Source: Diadema setosum (lineage: Eukaryota > Echinodermata > Echinoidea > Diadematoida > Diadematidae). Taken from it: DNA of 64,000 nucleotides. Position 1 is the first letter of the stretch, and every line of letters begins with the position of its first letter. The notes below the pieces were generated by a model. That model had not been told where the DNA came from, ran no database searches, and worked only from the letters and a program-made list of their open reading frames with translations. The position numbers and the translations under genes are program-made. Location: positions 11,719,912-11,783,911 of the forward strand of contig NC_092705.1 of assembly GCF_964275005.1 (NCBI RefSeq). Direction: 5' to 3'. Shown here one piece after another: positions 46,931 through 58,403 of this stretch.

Positions 46931-49900
46931 TTTCCGACACCAGGTGTTGTTGTTGTTGTTGTTGTTGTTGTTTTTGATAATTCGCAAACCCGTATCGTGC
47001 CCTCTCTCAGTAAAAACGATGTATTTCCTTTTTTTTGTGTGTGAAAAGTTGAGGGTCGGGGGGTTTTCTAGGGTCGGGCGGGTTACGCCAATACAATGAT
47101 TTTTTTTTTTTTTTTGCCTTATGGAAGTGTTCCTGTTTGCACAAGGTTTTATATTTAAGTGTTTCTCATGGTTCTTATAATGGGCATTTACTTTAAACAA
47201 TTATGACTGATAATGGTTTTTATTGATGATGAAGGTTGCCAGTATTGAGTAATGCATTTATATTTAGTTCATTTCTTGAATCTGTAGCATTTGATTTCAT
47301 GTATTTGAAATTTTGCAATTGGTACATGAATGCCAACTCTTCATCTGCACTATTGCAGTCTTTCAGCAGTTACAGATTTGTATGATGATAAGATGACAAG
47401 AACATTTTAATGTGTAATGCTGCTTAAAGGGACAAAACAAATCATGCCCCTATGAAATTGAATTCAGGTTAGTTCTCTCCCTCCCCTTTTCCAGGTAAAC
47501 ATACAGATTTCATAGTTGTGATGACATTCTCTGTCAGAATCGTCTTTGATATATTTGCAAGTTATATAGCACTGGTTACTCAGAGGAATACCAATACCAA
47601 TGTCAACCCATCACTCTCAGTCAAGCCATTTTTTTTTTTTTTTTTTGGTTGATAGCTGATGATGTTAGGGGAAGGCGAAAGATTGATTATATGGCTCATT
47701 GCCAATCATTTCAATGTCTAATCCACTCAATGTGTTTATGTCACATCCTCAGTCATCATGACATCATAATAATGTTTGTATTATTTTTATGACAATATTA
47801 CATCCCTATCACATCGCCAGCTCATTATCAACATGACATCCTCACATCATCATCATTATTAGATTATCATGACAGAATCCTGATAGCTGAATTACATTCA
47901 TGAATGTGAACAGGAACCACAAGGAGAACAGTGCAAAGATCACTAAAGTGGCTACCCTCTATGAATAAGACTAAATCATCATCATCATCGTCATTGTCAT
48001 CAAGACATAATTCTTATACCTTTATAACATCATAGCATCATTCTCACATTATTGTGATATCATCACCAAACACTGTGACATCATCATGACACTAATGTGA
48101 CATCACATCATTTTCCTATCATTCTTCATATTGTCCCTAAACCGTGACATCATCCTGCCATTAACCTTCCATCGCTTTCCTTTTACCCACTCCAATGAAT
48201 AGCACTTTTAATGGGATAGAGATTTTATAGTGTCTATGCAAGGGGTAAACCCATTTTATCCTCTTTATTATGAGCAGGTCTAGCTCTGTAAGAATATTGG
48301 ATATCACCTTGCTCAGTACAAAAATACTGTCTGTGGTGTTTCCTCAGTATTCATGACTCTTTAAATTGCCAGAGGTTACAATGTAAATATCTCGAAATAC
48401 TGCACCATTTAACTTTGAATGAAATTTTATGATAGATTAATTTGATCACTGTGGTCCAATTGAAATGTACTTACATTGTCAGATTACATGATATGAGCTG
48501 AAGGACCCCTGACTGTAAACTATAAACTGCCATATGTAGATTGTTGAAAACAGTAAGATTTACAGTGGAAAGGCAGGATTTACATCCTGGTGTTGGGAAG
48601 AAAAATCCACATTCAGTTTTTCACATTGGCTGTGATATTGCTGGAAGAGCATAACCAGAATTGATAGTGTTTAGCTCTCAGTCTTCTAAAGTTCTAGTGG
48701 GTTTTCCTTAGTTCAAAAATGTGATTTAGTCCACATTGTGAACAGAGTTCCTTCATAGGTGTGTGAGTTTTTATTGTGTGTCTGTCTGTTTGTCAGTGTT
48801 GTTGAGTGTATATGAATCTTTCTTTTGGATTCAGAAATTATTCGTAAATGTACAAATTATCGTCTTATCAAGGAGGTACAAGTTTTGTACTAGTACCTCC
48901 TTGGTCTTATAAAGTTTTTATTTTTCAATTACTTAGCAATGTACAATCCATACAGGAGTGCCTCTCTTGATCATGTTTTCCAGCTTATCTGAGATTCTAA
49001 TATTAAAGACTTCCTACAGCAAGTGTAATTGTGTGGTATCTCTAGACTGATGAATATCTGCATAGTTCTATTTGTCTCATAGTTAATTTTAAAGGGACGT
49101 TGACTTCAATCCTGTTTATTTAAGTGATCAATGTGAAATAGTTTTGTTTATTGACAAAGTTGAACAAAGTTGCTTACAATATACACTGGAACTGGAAATA
49201 CAAATGAAGTCAGTGACACGATGGGTGCATCTGTTTTTCACTCCACATCTTTATTAAAGTTGTACATACAGAATAATATACTAGTATGTGGTAACAGTTC
49301 AGCATTGATGTTCATAAGGCCTTGTGTGTAGTCTTGACTTTCAGACCCACCTTATCTTTGACACAGTTGTAGTCTGTATCATGTTAACTCTGATTGTTTG
49401 TAGGTTGTTTTCACAGTGAAGTACACAGCAGGATCCTGTATAAACTATTGATGTGCAGTAGTCATACTCAGAGAATGGGACTTCATTGGATGATACAATA
49501 CTTTACATTGATGATCTTTGTCCTGTAATGGCGGCTGACAGTAGACTGGTATGAGCCAAGTTTTCATGTTAATAAGAATTTTATTATGTGTTCAGTGCCT
49601 TCAAAGATCAGTGTACATGTACCACTTGCGAGTAAGAATCTTTATGTCTGGAGGTGCTTCAAGTCTGGCTTAACAGAGTTTCCTCTTAACCAATTGAGAA
49701 CCAGTCGGAGTATACTAGGGCAGGTGTCTATGGGAAATGCTTGTTGTCGCAAAATCAGTCAGTCCTCATTGGGTTAAGGCTAACTTGTGTCGTAAGCAAA
49801 TTTCTGCCCCCTCTGATTGAAACAGGTTTACAGTATACAGCATAATTTCAGAGCAGAAGCATTGTACTTGCCATTCAAAATTAGCATTCATTAATTATTG

Positions 49901-51588
49901 TGAGACTGAAATGAAATGAATTTGAAAAATATAGAAAAAAAAAAGATATGTGACAAGGCATGTACATTTGTGCCAATTGCCTCATTTAGATTGTAGAAGA
50001 TTGGAATTTGATTTCATGAATTTGAAAGATTGGAATTTGTGACACCTCGACTGTGGCATTAAGCTGGCAATGCCAGAGAAGCTTCAACCACATGACATGT
50101 AAGAAATATGATTGAAGCTTGGAAGTTAAGGGATCTGTTTTTGATAGAAAAGAAAGATCCCTTCTGAAATGAATCAAACCTGCATTAATTACTTGCGACT
50201 TTTCAAAGTGTAATATTTCAAATATTGACTGGATGTGCCATGCCTACGAGCCCCCTACATGTTACATTGTAAGTGGATCAGTGTTGTAATTGTTGAAGTG
50301 CTTCAAGTCTTTTTTGAAAAGGCACTATATACTGTAATTATTGGTTATCATATGTTATTATGTTTTATCTGTGAGTGTCTGATGAAGAAAATGTATGTTT
50401 CAATATCTCTCATGTTTCAACAGGAGAAATATGGGGGTTATTTCAGTGCAAATTGTAATCTGCGATGCAACTTTTACAACATAACGGTAAGCATACAAAT
50501 TTTACCTGGTAATACATGTACTCAGTAATATTCAGATCTTACTCAGTAACATGAAATAACAATGCCATAATGTTAGAAATACTGCCTGCTGGCTCATCTG
50601 TGAAATAAGTTCAGCCTCTGAAATCTTGTTACTTCTGGCCATAAGTGGGCGATTCATGACAGGAAACAATTTATCCCCCAAAACTGTGTGGCCTACAGGT
50701 GACATCTCTTGGGTCTGTTGTGAATGGAAAATATGGACTGATAACAAAGGGACTGTACCCAAACTACTGTGAAAGCAGTGTGGTTCAGAACTCTTTAGTA
50801 GGTTGTGTGGAATACATACAACAGCAGTGCGAGCTGTCTTGTTGAATAATGGCAAGCGAATTTGAATATACAGTGTTATTTACATAAACTTCGTATTTCT
50901 TTTATGTCCAGAATTGTTAATGATTGCAATTAAATTTCCATCTTGTGATTGGTATGGCACGAATATCTTTCCTTGTTAACTTGGCATACAAAGTGAAAGG
51001 AGTGATTGAATGCGTGAGTGGATGAATGATACACAAGATAAATTTATGACTGAAAAAGTGAGATAGTTACTACGTACATCATATAGCTGTGTACACAACT
51101 GAATGACGCCATCCCACAAACTGTAAGTTTTCTATATTGTAAGTTGTGCTACTGGAAACAACCAGTTCATTGTGAATGGGCAAATTAGTTTACTGCTGCT
51201 CAGAAGAGTACAGTACAGATGTATATGCTCCAGGTGAATGACTGCAAAATTAGAGGTTTTGGTGTTTTTGTTTTTTTCATACAAGATGCAGTGCAACATA
51301 CTACTAGTACTCGAGGAATAATCAAACAGTGTTGAAAATATGGAGACCTATAAGTGAACAAACCATAAGAGCAATCAAATGAAAACACACACACACACAC
51401 CCCCTCACATACAAAAAAAAAAAAACTTGGCACATAATAGCATATATGTGTTCCTTTTCAATCCATGACTATGATTGTGATGAAATTAGTGTATCATCCT
51501 TGCAAGTTTTATAACATGGATTCTATATTTGTATCCAGTTTTATTCATTCTTTGATAACTGCTGCAAAAGTTCCAACACAAATGAAAA
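46931..51588. other. Core region without recognised genes
   Basis: A (TTG)n run lies at 46945-46971, just upstream of the minus-strand gene candidate, and T runs near 47101 and 47630. At about 47710-48140 there is a diffuse block rich in ATCATCATC and CATGACATCAT words (a degenerate trinucleotide minisatellite). No exon was identified in the rest. Confidence 0.35.
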
Positions 51589-51590
51589 TA

Positions 51591-51774
51591 CAGTCAACCT
51601 TGCTTAAGCTGGCCTCGCATAAGTCAAATAATCACCCAAGTCAAAGGTCCTTTTCAAGTCCTCTTCTCTTTATACCGGTACATTCTATTAATTTTAATCC
51701 CTCATTAGTTGAATTTTCTCTGATCGAAGCTATTTCTTCAGTCCAAATAGATTCAACATGGGCAAGGTTGACTG
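51591..51774. mobile_element. Tigger-like MITE, CAGTCAACCTTGC ends, TA duplication
   Basis: CAGTCAACCTTGC at the left and GCAAGGTTGACTG at the right are perfect inverted repeats with TA on both sides. The 184-bp unit is the best copy of the family also at 23037 and 36351. A long fortuitous plus-strand frame runs through it. Confidence 0.9.
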
Positions 51775-52496
51775 TAGTTCAATTCCTTCAACATATTCTA
51801 CAAACATTTATTGACATTTTGATACTACATATGGAATATGTTTGCCGTAGTTCAATGGCACCTCTACTAACCACCACACAACACTTCTCCCATCTATTCA
51901 GACATGAAGTTTTTAATGACAATCTCCTAGAGTGCAAATATGGACTGCTCTTCGGGGAATTGTTGATATCATTACCACGAGGGATCTCGGCTCTGTGCTA
52001 TGACCCAAGGAACCTTACAGGGGCACCGATAGCAACAACTGCCTTGAAGAAAAGCAGTTCATATCTGTACATACATGTATTATATAATGAAGAAAATTGT
52101 ATATGAAAATTTAGTAGGTTGATGGCAATAGCTCTTGGATAGCCAATTCACATATCTGCGCTGCCATTTCACGTGCATTGCAATCGTATTGGATATTGGT
52201 CACCTCTCTCACTATTGAAGCCAAGTGCTTACCCTACATGTGCATATGAATGTGCTGCTACAAATCAAGAGGGCAGTTTAGTATAATATGGGTCAGTTTG
52301 GGTACTGTGGGAACTACAGGTAATTGCTGACTGTATGCCCCAATTCTTAACCAATCAGACTTGAAGATTCATCAAATGAAGTATCTGGTTGTAGTGATGA
52401 AGTATGTATCTGGTTGTATAGTGATGAGGTATATAGCTGGTTGTATAGTGATGATGTGATGAAATACTAGTACTATATGTATTTGTATTGTGATGA

Positions 52497-54350
52497 TGTA
52501 ACCCCGGCGCGGGGCGCTGTAACCAGTAACGTGTTGGGGTCGCTGCTGCATGCGTTACCGCTGATGTTGCTCTGCCACGGCCACGACCTGATCCCGATCT
52601 CGCGCTCGCCAACTGGCAATGGCGGAGATTAAGCTGTGCTGAATCTTTTGCATAACGCCATGGCGGGATCATTCCTACTCCCACTTTCAGAACAGTGGAA
52701 GCCCATGGCCCATGCGTGAAGTCTTGAGCTAGATCGACATCGAAATCGCGAAAGCTACCGCGCTCAAAACCCACCACTCGATCGAGCATCCCACCGCGGC
52801 GGCCAGCGGCTGCGCCGCGCCGATGATGGCCTAGCTAGCTGTAGTGTGCTATGCATGGTACACGTGCAGTGTATGCATGCGTACGTGTTGCGCTGCATGT
52901 AGACAAGTCGCATGGGCCAGCTTGGTACACAGCGAATATTGCGCACTCGTTTTGTCGAACGTATTTTGTCATGAAACGTATTTCAGCTCATGAAATGTAT
53001 TTTCATGGAATGGTTTTTCGTTCATCGAATGATTTTTTTTTCTCGAAAGTATGGAAAGCCATGTATGTAAAACACTTTTTGTCAAATATATTTTGGGTCT
53101 AATAGATTTTTGTTGAAATGAATATATTTTGTCGAATATATTTTCGTCAGATATTTTTGGTCAAATATATTTTGGGTCAAACATATTTTGTGTCAAATAT
53201 ATTTTTGGTGAAATATATATTTTGTCGAATACATTTTTGGTCAAATATATTTTTGGTCAAATATAAATTTGCTCAAATATATTTTGGTGAAATATATATA
53301 TATTTTTGTCAAATATATATTTTGGTCAAACCTATATATTTTTTTGTCAAATATATATTTAGTTTGAATATATTTTTGTCAAATACATATCTTATTGAAT
53401 ATATCTTTTATCAAATATATATTTTGTCGAATATATTTTTGTTGAATGAAATTTTACTTGATGAAATGGTTTTTTAGTTGGTGTCGAACATAAATATTTG
53501 ATTCCCCTCTGGCGCGCCATACACTGCCTTCTGTATGTCCACAGGTGTTCTGTTGTAAACGCGGTGCGATTAGTCTTCATTCAAGGCAGCGAAGGGAATA
53601 TCCAAAGGGTTATGATGTCCACAGCTGTCACGCGGTGCGCTTAGTCTTTATCTAGAACAATGTACCGTTATCATATCTAAAGTTCCTAATAAAAGGGATT
53701 ATCTATACTGTTTTTATACCACCCTCTCAACAAATACATCAGTTTTAAACAAAAATCACTCTGTTCATTTACAACATTATTAATTATAATGTATTGTAGT
53801 GTACCGGTACATTGTTTTTGCATAATCTTTCATTGTTGGATGGAAATAAAGCGACATTGGCGTGGTATTAGCGTTTTCAACCCAGCGTTTTCACCGGAAA
53901 ATGATAAATAATTGAAAAAGACGATAAAATTCACGAGAAATTGCTTTTTTGTTGCTGTTGTTTTTAGATAAAGGGATATACAATGTATCATAAGCTTTGG
54001 ATATTCCCTTCGCCGTCTTGAATATTAGACTAAGCGCTGTGGACATCATAACTCATGGATATTCCCTTCGCTGCCTTGAATAAAGACTAAGCGCACCTCG
54101 TTTACAACAGAACACCTGTGAACAAACAGAAGACAGTGCTCTTCTTTGTATAGCGGTTGGTCTCGATTCAGAAGTACAGGGATATAACAACGAAACCAAA
54201 TTGGTTTAAAATTCATTTACTATGACTAAGCTACTCATTTGGAAATGCTATCATAGCTTGATAAGCATATCTATGCCCGACAAACAAAATGACACCAAAA
54301 AGGTATTGCCACCTGAGATGGTACCAATATCTGGCCTGGCCCATGGACTA
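52497..54350 (-). repeat. Right arm of the giant inverted repeat
   Basis: It mirrors the left arm: GC-rich gene-like piece (52497-52790), CpG-rich stretch (52790-52950), ATTCGATGAAC-type words, AT-rich minisatellite (about 53080-53450), GGTTTTTTAGTTGGTGTCGA, then the outer unique part ending GGCCCATGGACTA. Unlike the left arm it lacks the 8.7-kb insertion and has one at 53522-54138. It therefore shows the uninterrupted order of the GC-rich piece. Confidence 0.8.
53522..54138. mobile_element. Foldback element nested in the right arm (CACTG...CAGTG)
   Basis: The left ACTGCCTTCTGTATGTCCAC and right inverted equivalent continue through GGTGTTCTGTTGTAAACG and GGCAGCGAAGGGAATATCC. The terminal block is partly duplicated inside each end. 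The left arm near 29340-29370 lacks the element and serves as an empty-site comparison. Confidence 0.75.
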
Positions 54351-56083
54351 GATGTTGCTGCCAGTAATTGCCAGCAGTTTTCGCCCGGTGTGCCCCCCCC
54401 CCCCCCCCCCCTTAATTTCCAAAGCGAAAAAAAAAAAAAAAAACAGCGACAGACGGCAGTCTTTGGACTGTAAAATGTCAAAATTTTGAAGCTCGCTCGC
54501 TTCGCTCGCTCGCATTTGATCATTATTCCATTCTATTGATGTTGCTGCCAGTAATTGCCAGCAGTTTTCGCCCGGTGCGCCCCCTTAATTTCCAAAGCAA
54601 AAATATATATATATATAATATAATATATATATATATACAGCCATAAAGGACAGTTTTGGGGACTGTAAAATATCAAAATTTTCAAGCTCACTCGCTCCGC
54701 TCGCTCGCATTTAATCGTTATGCCATTCTCCTGATGTTGCTGCCAGTAATTGCCGGCAGTTGCGCCCGGTGTGCCCCCCGTAATTTCCAAAGCGAAAAAA
54801 AATACAGCGACAAACGGCAGTCTTTGGACTGTAAAATGTCAAAATTTTTAAGTTCACTCGCTTCGCTCGCTCGCATTAAATCACTATTCCATTCTCCTGA
54901 TGTTGCTGCCAGTAATTGCCGGCAGTTGCGCCCGGTGTGCCCCCCTTAATTTCCAAAGCGAAAAAAAAAAAAATACAGCGACAAACAGCAGTCTTTGGAC
55001 TGTAATGTAAAATGTCAAAATTTTGAAGCTCGCTTGCCTCGCTCGCTCGCATTTGATCTTCCATTCTATTGATTTTGCTGCCAATAATTGCCAGCAGTTT
55101 TCGCCCGGTGTGCCCCCTTAATTTCCAAAGCGAAAAATATAGCTACAAACGGCAGTTTTTGGACTGTAAAATGTCAAAATTTTGAAGCTCGCTCGCTTCG
55201 CTCGCTCGCATTCATTATTATGCCATTCTCCTGATGCTGCTGCCAGTAATTGCCTGTAGTTTTCGCCCTGTGCGCCCCCTTAATTTCCAAAGCGAAAAAA
55301 AAAGCCACAAACGACAGTTTTTGGGACTGTAAAATGTCAAAAATTTTAAGCTCACTCGCTTCGCTCGCTCGCATTTAATCATTATGCCATTCTCCTGATG
55401 TTGCTGCCAGTAATTGCCAGCAATTTTCGCCCGGTGCGCCCCCCTTAATTTCCAAAGCGAAAAATTACAGCCACAAAGGACAGTTTTGGGGACTGTAAAA
55501 TATCAAAATTTTCAAGCTCACTCGCTCCGCTCGCTCGCATTTAATCGTTATGCCATTCTCCTGATGTTGCTTCCAGTAATTGCCGGCAGTTGCGCCCGGT
55601 GTGCCCCCCTTAATTTCCAAAGCGAAAAAAAAAAAAATACAGCCACAAACGGCAGTCTTTGGACTGTAAAATGTCAAAATTTTGAAGCTCGCTCGCTCCG
55701 CTCGCTCGCATTTAACCGCTATGCCATTCTCCTGATGTTGCTGCCAGTGATTGACAGCAGTTGCGCCCGGTGCGGTCCCCCTTAATTTCCAAAGTGAAAA
55801 AGTATAGCTACAAACGGCAGTTTTTAGACTGTAAAATGTCAAAATTTTCAAGCTCGCTCGCATTTAATCGCTATGCCATTCTCCTGATGTTGCTGCCAGT
55901 GATTGACAGCAGTTGCGCCCGGTGTGCCCCTCCTTTAATTTCCAAAGCGAAGAATATAGCTACAAATGGCAGTTTTTGGACTGTAAAACGTCAAAATTTC
56001 CCCCCCTACCATACCCTCCCCCCCCCCCCCCCTCGCTTGCTTCGCTCCCTCACATAACCGCTCCTCCTTAGATCAAATCCTGT
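54351..56083 (+). repeat. Satellite of about ten 150-195-bp units with GCTCGCTTCGCTCGCTCGC
   Basis: The unit order is GATGTTGCTGCCAGTAATTG, CCCGGTG(C/T)GCCCCC, TTAATTTCCAAAGCG, an A run, ACTGTAAAATGTCAAAATTT, GCTCGCTTCGCTCGCTCGC, then CATTATGCCATTCTCCT. The TTTCCAAAGC word recurs near 54417, 54590, 54786, 54953, 55124, 55279, 55451, 55617, 55789 and 55941. The array ends near CTGTCTACGCC, a hAT-like end. Confidence 0.92.
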
Positions 56084-56360
56084 CTACGCCGGTGATAGGC
56101 CCCACTATTTAGTAGGCCTTCATAGTGATGTCGCACATGCGGAGCAAGAGCTGAAATACCACGATTTAGTCATTCAATAATATATTGTGAATATTTCATT
56201 TTCTTATTGTTTTTTTAAAGAAAAGAAAACACATTTTTTACCAAAAGTGTGCACCAGATCGCTGAATTTCAGGGCTGAAAATGCAAAATCTTCCTCGTGT
56301 GGGAGAAGGCTACCACCCCCCATACACTACCTCCCCCCGTTCGGTCGTTCCGCTCCCTCT

Positions 56361-56408
<48 letters not shown>

Positions 56409-56892
56409 GTTTTCATACTTTTAAGGTCTGATTTTCCGCCGAAAGTCATCTGATAAGCAAAAAAAAAAAGCAACAAGAACTTCGTCTTCATATTTTTGCT
56501 GCCACTTTCCTCCCACATTATATTTCATGCAAAAGAGTGGGACATCCGATCCCTGTATAAAGTGTGTGTGTGTGTGGGGGGGGGCACCAAGCTTCTCTCT
56601 CTCCCCCCCCCCCCCTTTCCCAAGGCTGCGCCGGTCCGGTGGGCTTGTAATCGTGGTGATGGTGACCATCCCCCCCCCACTCCTCAGGACGGATTTACGC
56701 CGTTGATCCAACCACATCAGTACCGACAGTTATTTATAACTTCACTCCAAAGCACTAGTATAGGCAGTGAGGATGAATACCCGGAGATGAATAGTGACAC
56801 GCCCTTGGCATACCGCCGCAACCAAAGGACTCGAACCATTGACCTCGTGACTGATATAGTCCATGCACGGTCTTATCCATGTACCACAGGAG
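56084..56892. other. Simple-sequence-rich spacer with hAT-like end fragments
   Basis: (AT)n lies at 56365-56405. There are C and G runs (56576-56583, 56605-56615) and a short TG run. GGATTTACGCCGTTG near 56691 resembles a hAT-type right end. No gene was recognised; the open frames reflect low-complexity sequence. Confidence 0.4.
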
Positions 56893-58395
56893 GGCGTATC
56901 TAGGGGGGGGGGGGCAAGGGGGGCACGTGCCCCGGGCGCCACTCCTCGGGGGCGCAAAAAAAACGAAAAAAAAAAGAACGAAGAAGAAAAAAAAAGAAGA
57001 AAAAAAAAACGAAGAAGAAGAAGAAAAAAAGAAAAAAAAAGAAGAGAAAAGAACAAGAGCAAGAACAAGAACAAGAAAAAAACTCGCCCGGAAAGGGGGG
57101 GGGGGCAGAAAACCAAATCAAACAAGATAAAAACAAAACATGATGATGACGCGGGCAAAATGACAATGTTTATTATCTGTGTTCACACAAGAATTCCATG
57201 TTCTGTAAGTAAGCTGAACTACAAAAATTTTCGGCTCGCTCGCTGCACTCGCTCGCCAAAACTTATATAAAAAAGAAGGTAAGAACAAAACGTGGATGAC
57301 GCGGGGAAAATGACAATGTCTATTGTGTTCACACATGTCATTTTATATTTAGCAGGCAAAATGTTTCACAGAGCAGCGGCTGCAATTTCTTTCGTTCTGA
57401 AGCGATCGCCAATTGGATCAAAAGAAGGCGCCAACGGTTTCGAACAAACGGGGGGGGGGGGGGGCGCAAAAAACCCCAAGATAAGAACAAAACGTAATGA
57501 TAACGCGGAAATATACAAATTTCGGCTCACTCGCTCGTACTAATTTAGAGTATTTTTTTTCAAGTCCTCAGTTTGTTGGTATAAATCGTTATCTATATTA
57601 TAATGTCGTCACCATATATTGATTAGAATTGTAAGATTTAATAAGCAAAAAATGACAAGAATTCCATGTTTTGTAAGCTGAAATACACAATTTTTCGGCT
57701 CGCTGCGCTCGCTCGCCACAATTTATCCAAAAAAAAAAAGAGATACGAACAAAACGGGATGATAACGCGGAAATATACAAATTTCAGCTCAGTCCTCAGT
57801 TTGTTGGTATAAATCGTTATCGTCGTCACTATATCTTTATTAGAATTGTAAGATTTAATGAGCAAAAAATGACAAGAATTCCATGTTTTGTTAGCTGAAA
57901 TACAAAATTTTTCGGCTCGCTCGCTGCGCTCGCTCGCCAAAAAAAAAAAGAAACAAGAAAAAAGAGAGAGATAAGAACAAAACGTGATGATTACGCGGAA
58001 ATATACAAATTTCGGCTTACTCGAGCGTACTAATTTAGAGTATTTTTTCTAAGTCCTCAGTTTGTTGGTATAAATCGTTATCTATAAGGCCGTCACTATA
58101 TCTTTATTAGAATTGAAAGATTTGATAAGCAAAAAATGACAAGAATTCCATGTTTTGTAAGCTAAAATACAACAATTTTCGGCTCGCTCGCTGCGCTCGC
58201 TCGCCAAAATTTATCAACACTCATTACATTTAAATCAATCTCAAAAGACCCCTTTTAAGTGCTTTAAAAAGCATATCATGTGGACTTTGTTTAAAGTCCC
58301 TACCGGGATGGGGTTGGGGTTGAACACTTTTTCAGAAATTAGGGGCGCAATTTTCGCGCTTGCCCCGGGCGCCATTTTCCCTAGATACGCCACTG
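56893..58395. mobile_element. Non-autonomous hAT-type element with satellite interior
   Basis: The left GGCGTATCTAGGG and right CCCTAGATACGCCACTG are inverted repeats. CACAGGAG is duplicated exactly at 56885-56892 and 58396-58403. The 8-bp duplication and CAGTGGCGTA-type end are hAT hallmarks; the left copy lacks the terminal CAGT. The interior is a polypurine block and four GCTCGCTGCGCTCGCTCGCC blocks (near 57233, 57698, 57914, 58180) in longer repeats with GACAAGAATTCCATGTTTTG. No transposase. Confidence 0.82.
56957..57085 (+). repeat. Polypurine tract of A, AAG and AAC words
   Basis: About 130 bases are almost free of pyrimidines on the plus strand except in isolated AAC/AACG words. This is a possible triplex-forming tract inside the hAT-type element. 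It yields a fortuitous Lys/Glu/Arg-rich frame. Confidence 0.85.
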
Positions 58396-58403
58396 CACAG
58401 GAG

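Larger units (their letters stand above)
29125..54350. mobile_element. Giant 25.2-kb inverted-repeat element with gene-like cargo
   Basis: The left terminus TAGTCCATGGGCC is the exact reverse complement of the right terminus. GAT lies on both sides (29122-29124, 54351-54353). The flanking satellite unit is continuous across the insertion. The arms (left 29125-30170 plus about 100 bases at 38840-38937; right 52497-54350) align in inverted orientation, very similar by eye in the outer 200 bases. The left arm carries an 8.7-kb insertion and the right arm a 0.6-kb one. The core (about 38940-52496) holds Ca2+-ATPase exons, a minus-strand gene candidate, a SINE and a Helitron-like element. No transposase, integrase or polymerase was recognised, so the superfamily is unassigned. 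Two related ends that came to flank host DNA by rearrangement are an alternative. Confidence 0.6.

Noticed and set aside
51465-52106. Longest open frame in the window (213 codons, plus strand)
   Set aside because: It runs straight through a complete Tigger-like MITE (51591-51774), has no recognisable domain, and a related MITE copy elsewhere lacks the frame.
52355-52789. 144-codon minus-strand frame in the right arm
   Set aside because: The frame extends into a degenerate His/Tyr-rich repeat, and the matching left-arm sequence does not keep it open; retained only as part of the GC-rich gene-like fragment.
29125-54350. Polinton/Maverick identity for the giant element
   Set aside because: Size and long terminal repeats would fit, but the 3-bp flank and TAGTCC end do not, and no family B polymerase, integrase or capsid-type gene was recognised.
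54351-56083. CRISPR-like regular repeats
   Set aside because: Units are contiguous 150-195-bp satellite copies without unique spacers, in a eukaryotic genome.
56863-57270. Lys/Glu/Arg-rich frame
   Set aside because: Arises from a polypurine tract inside a hAT-type element.
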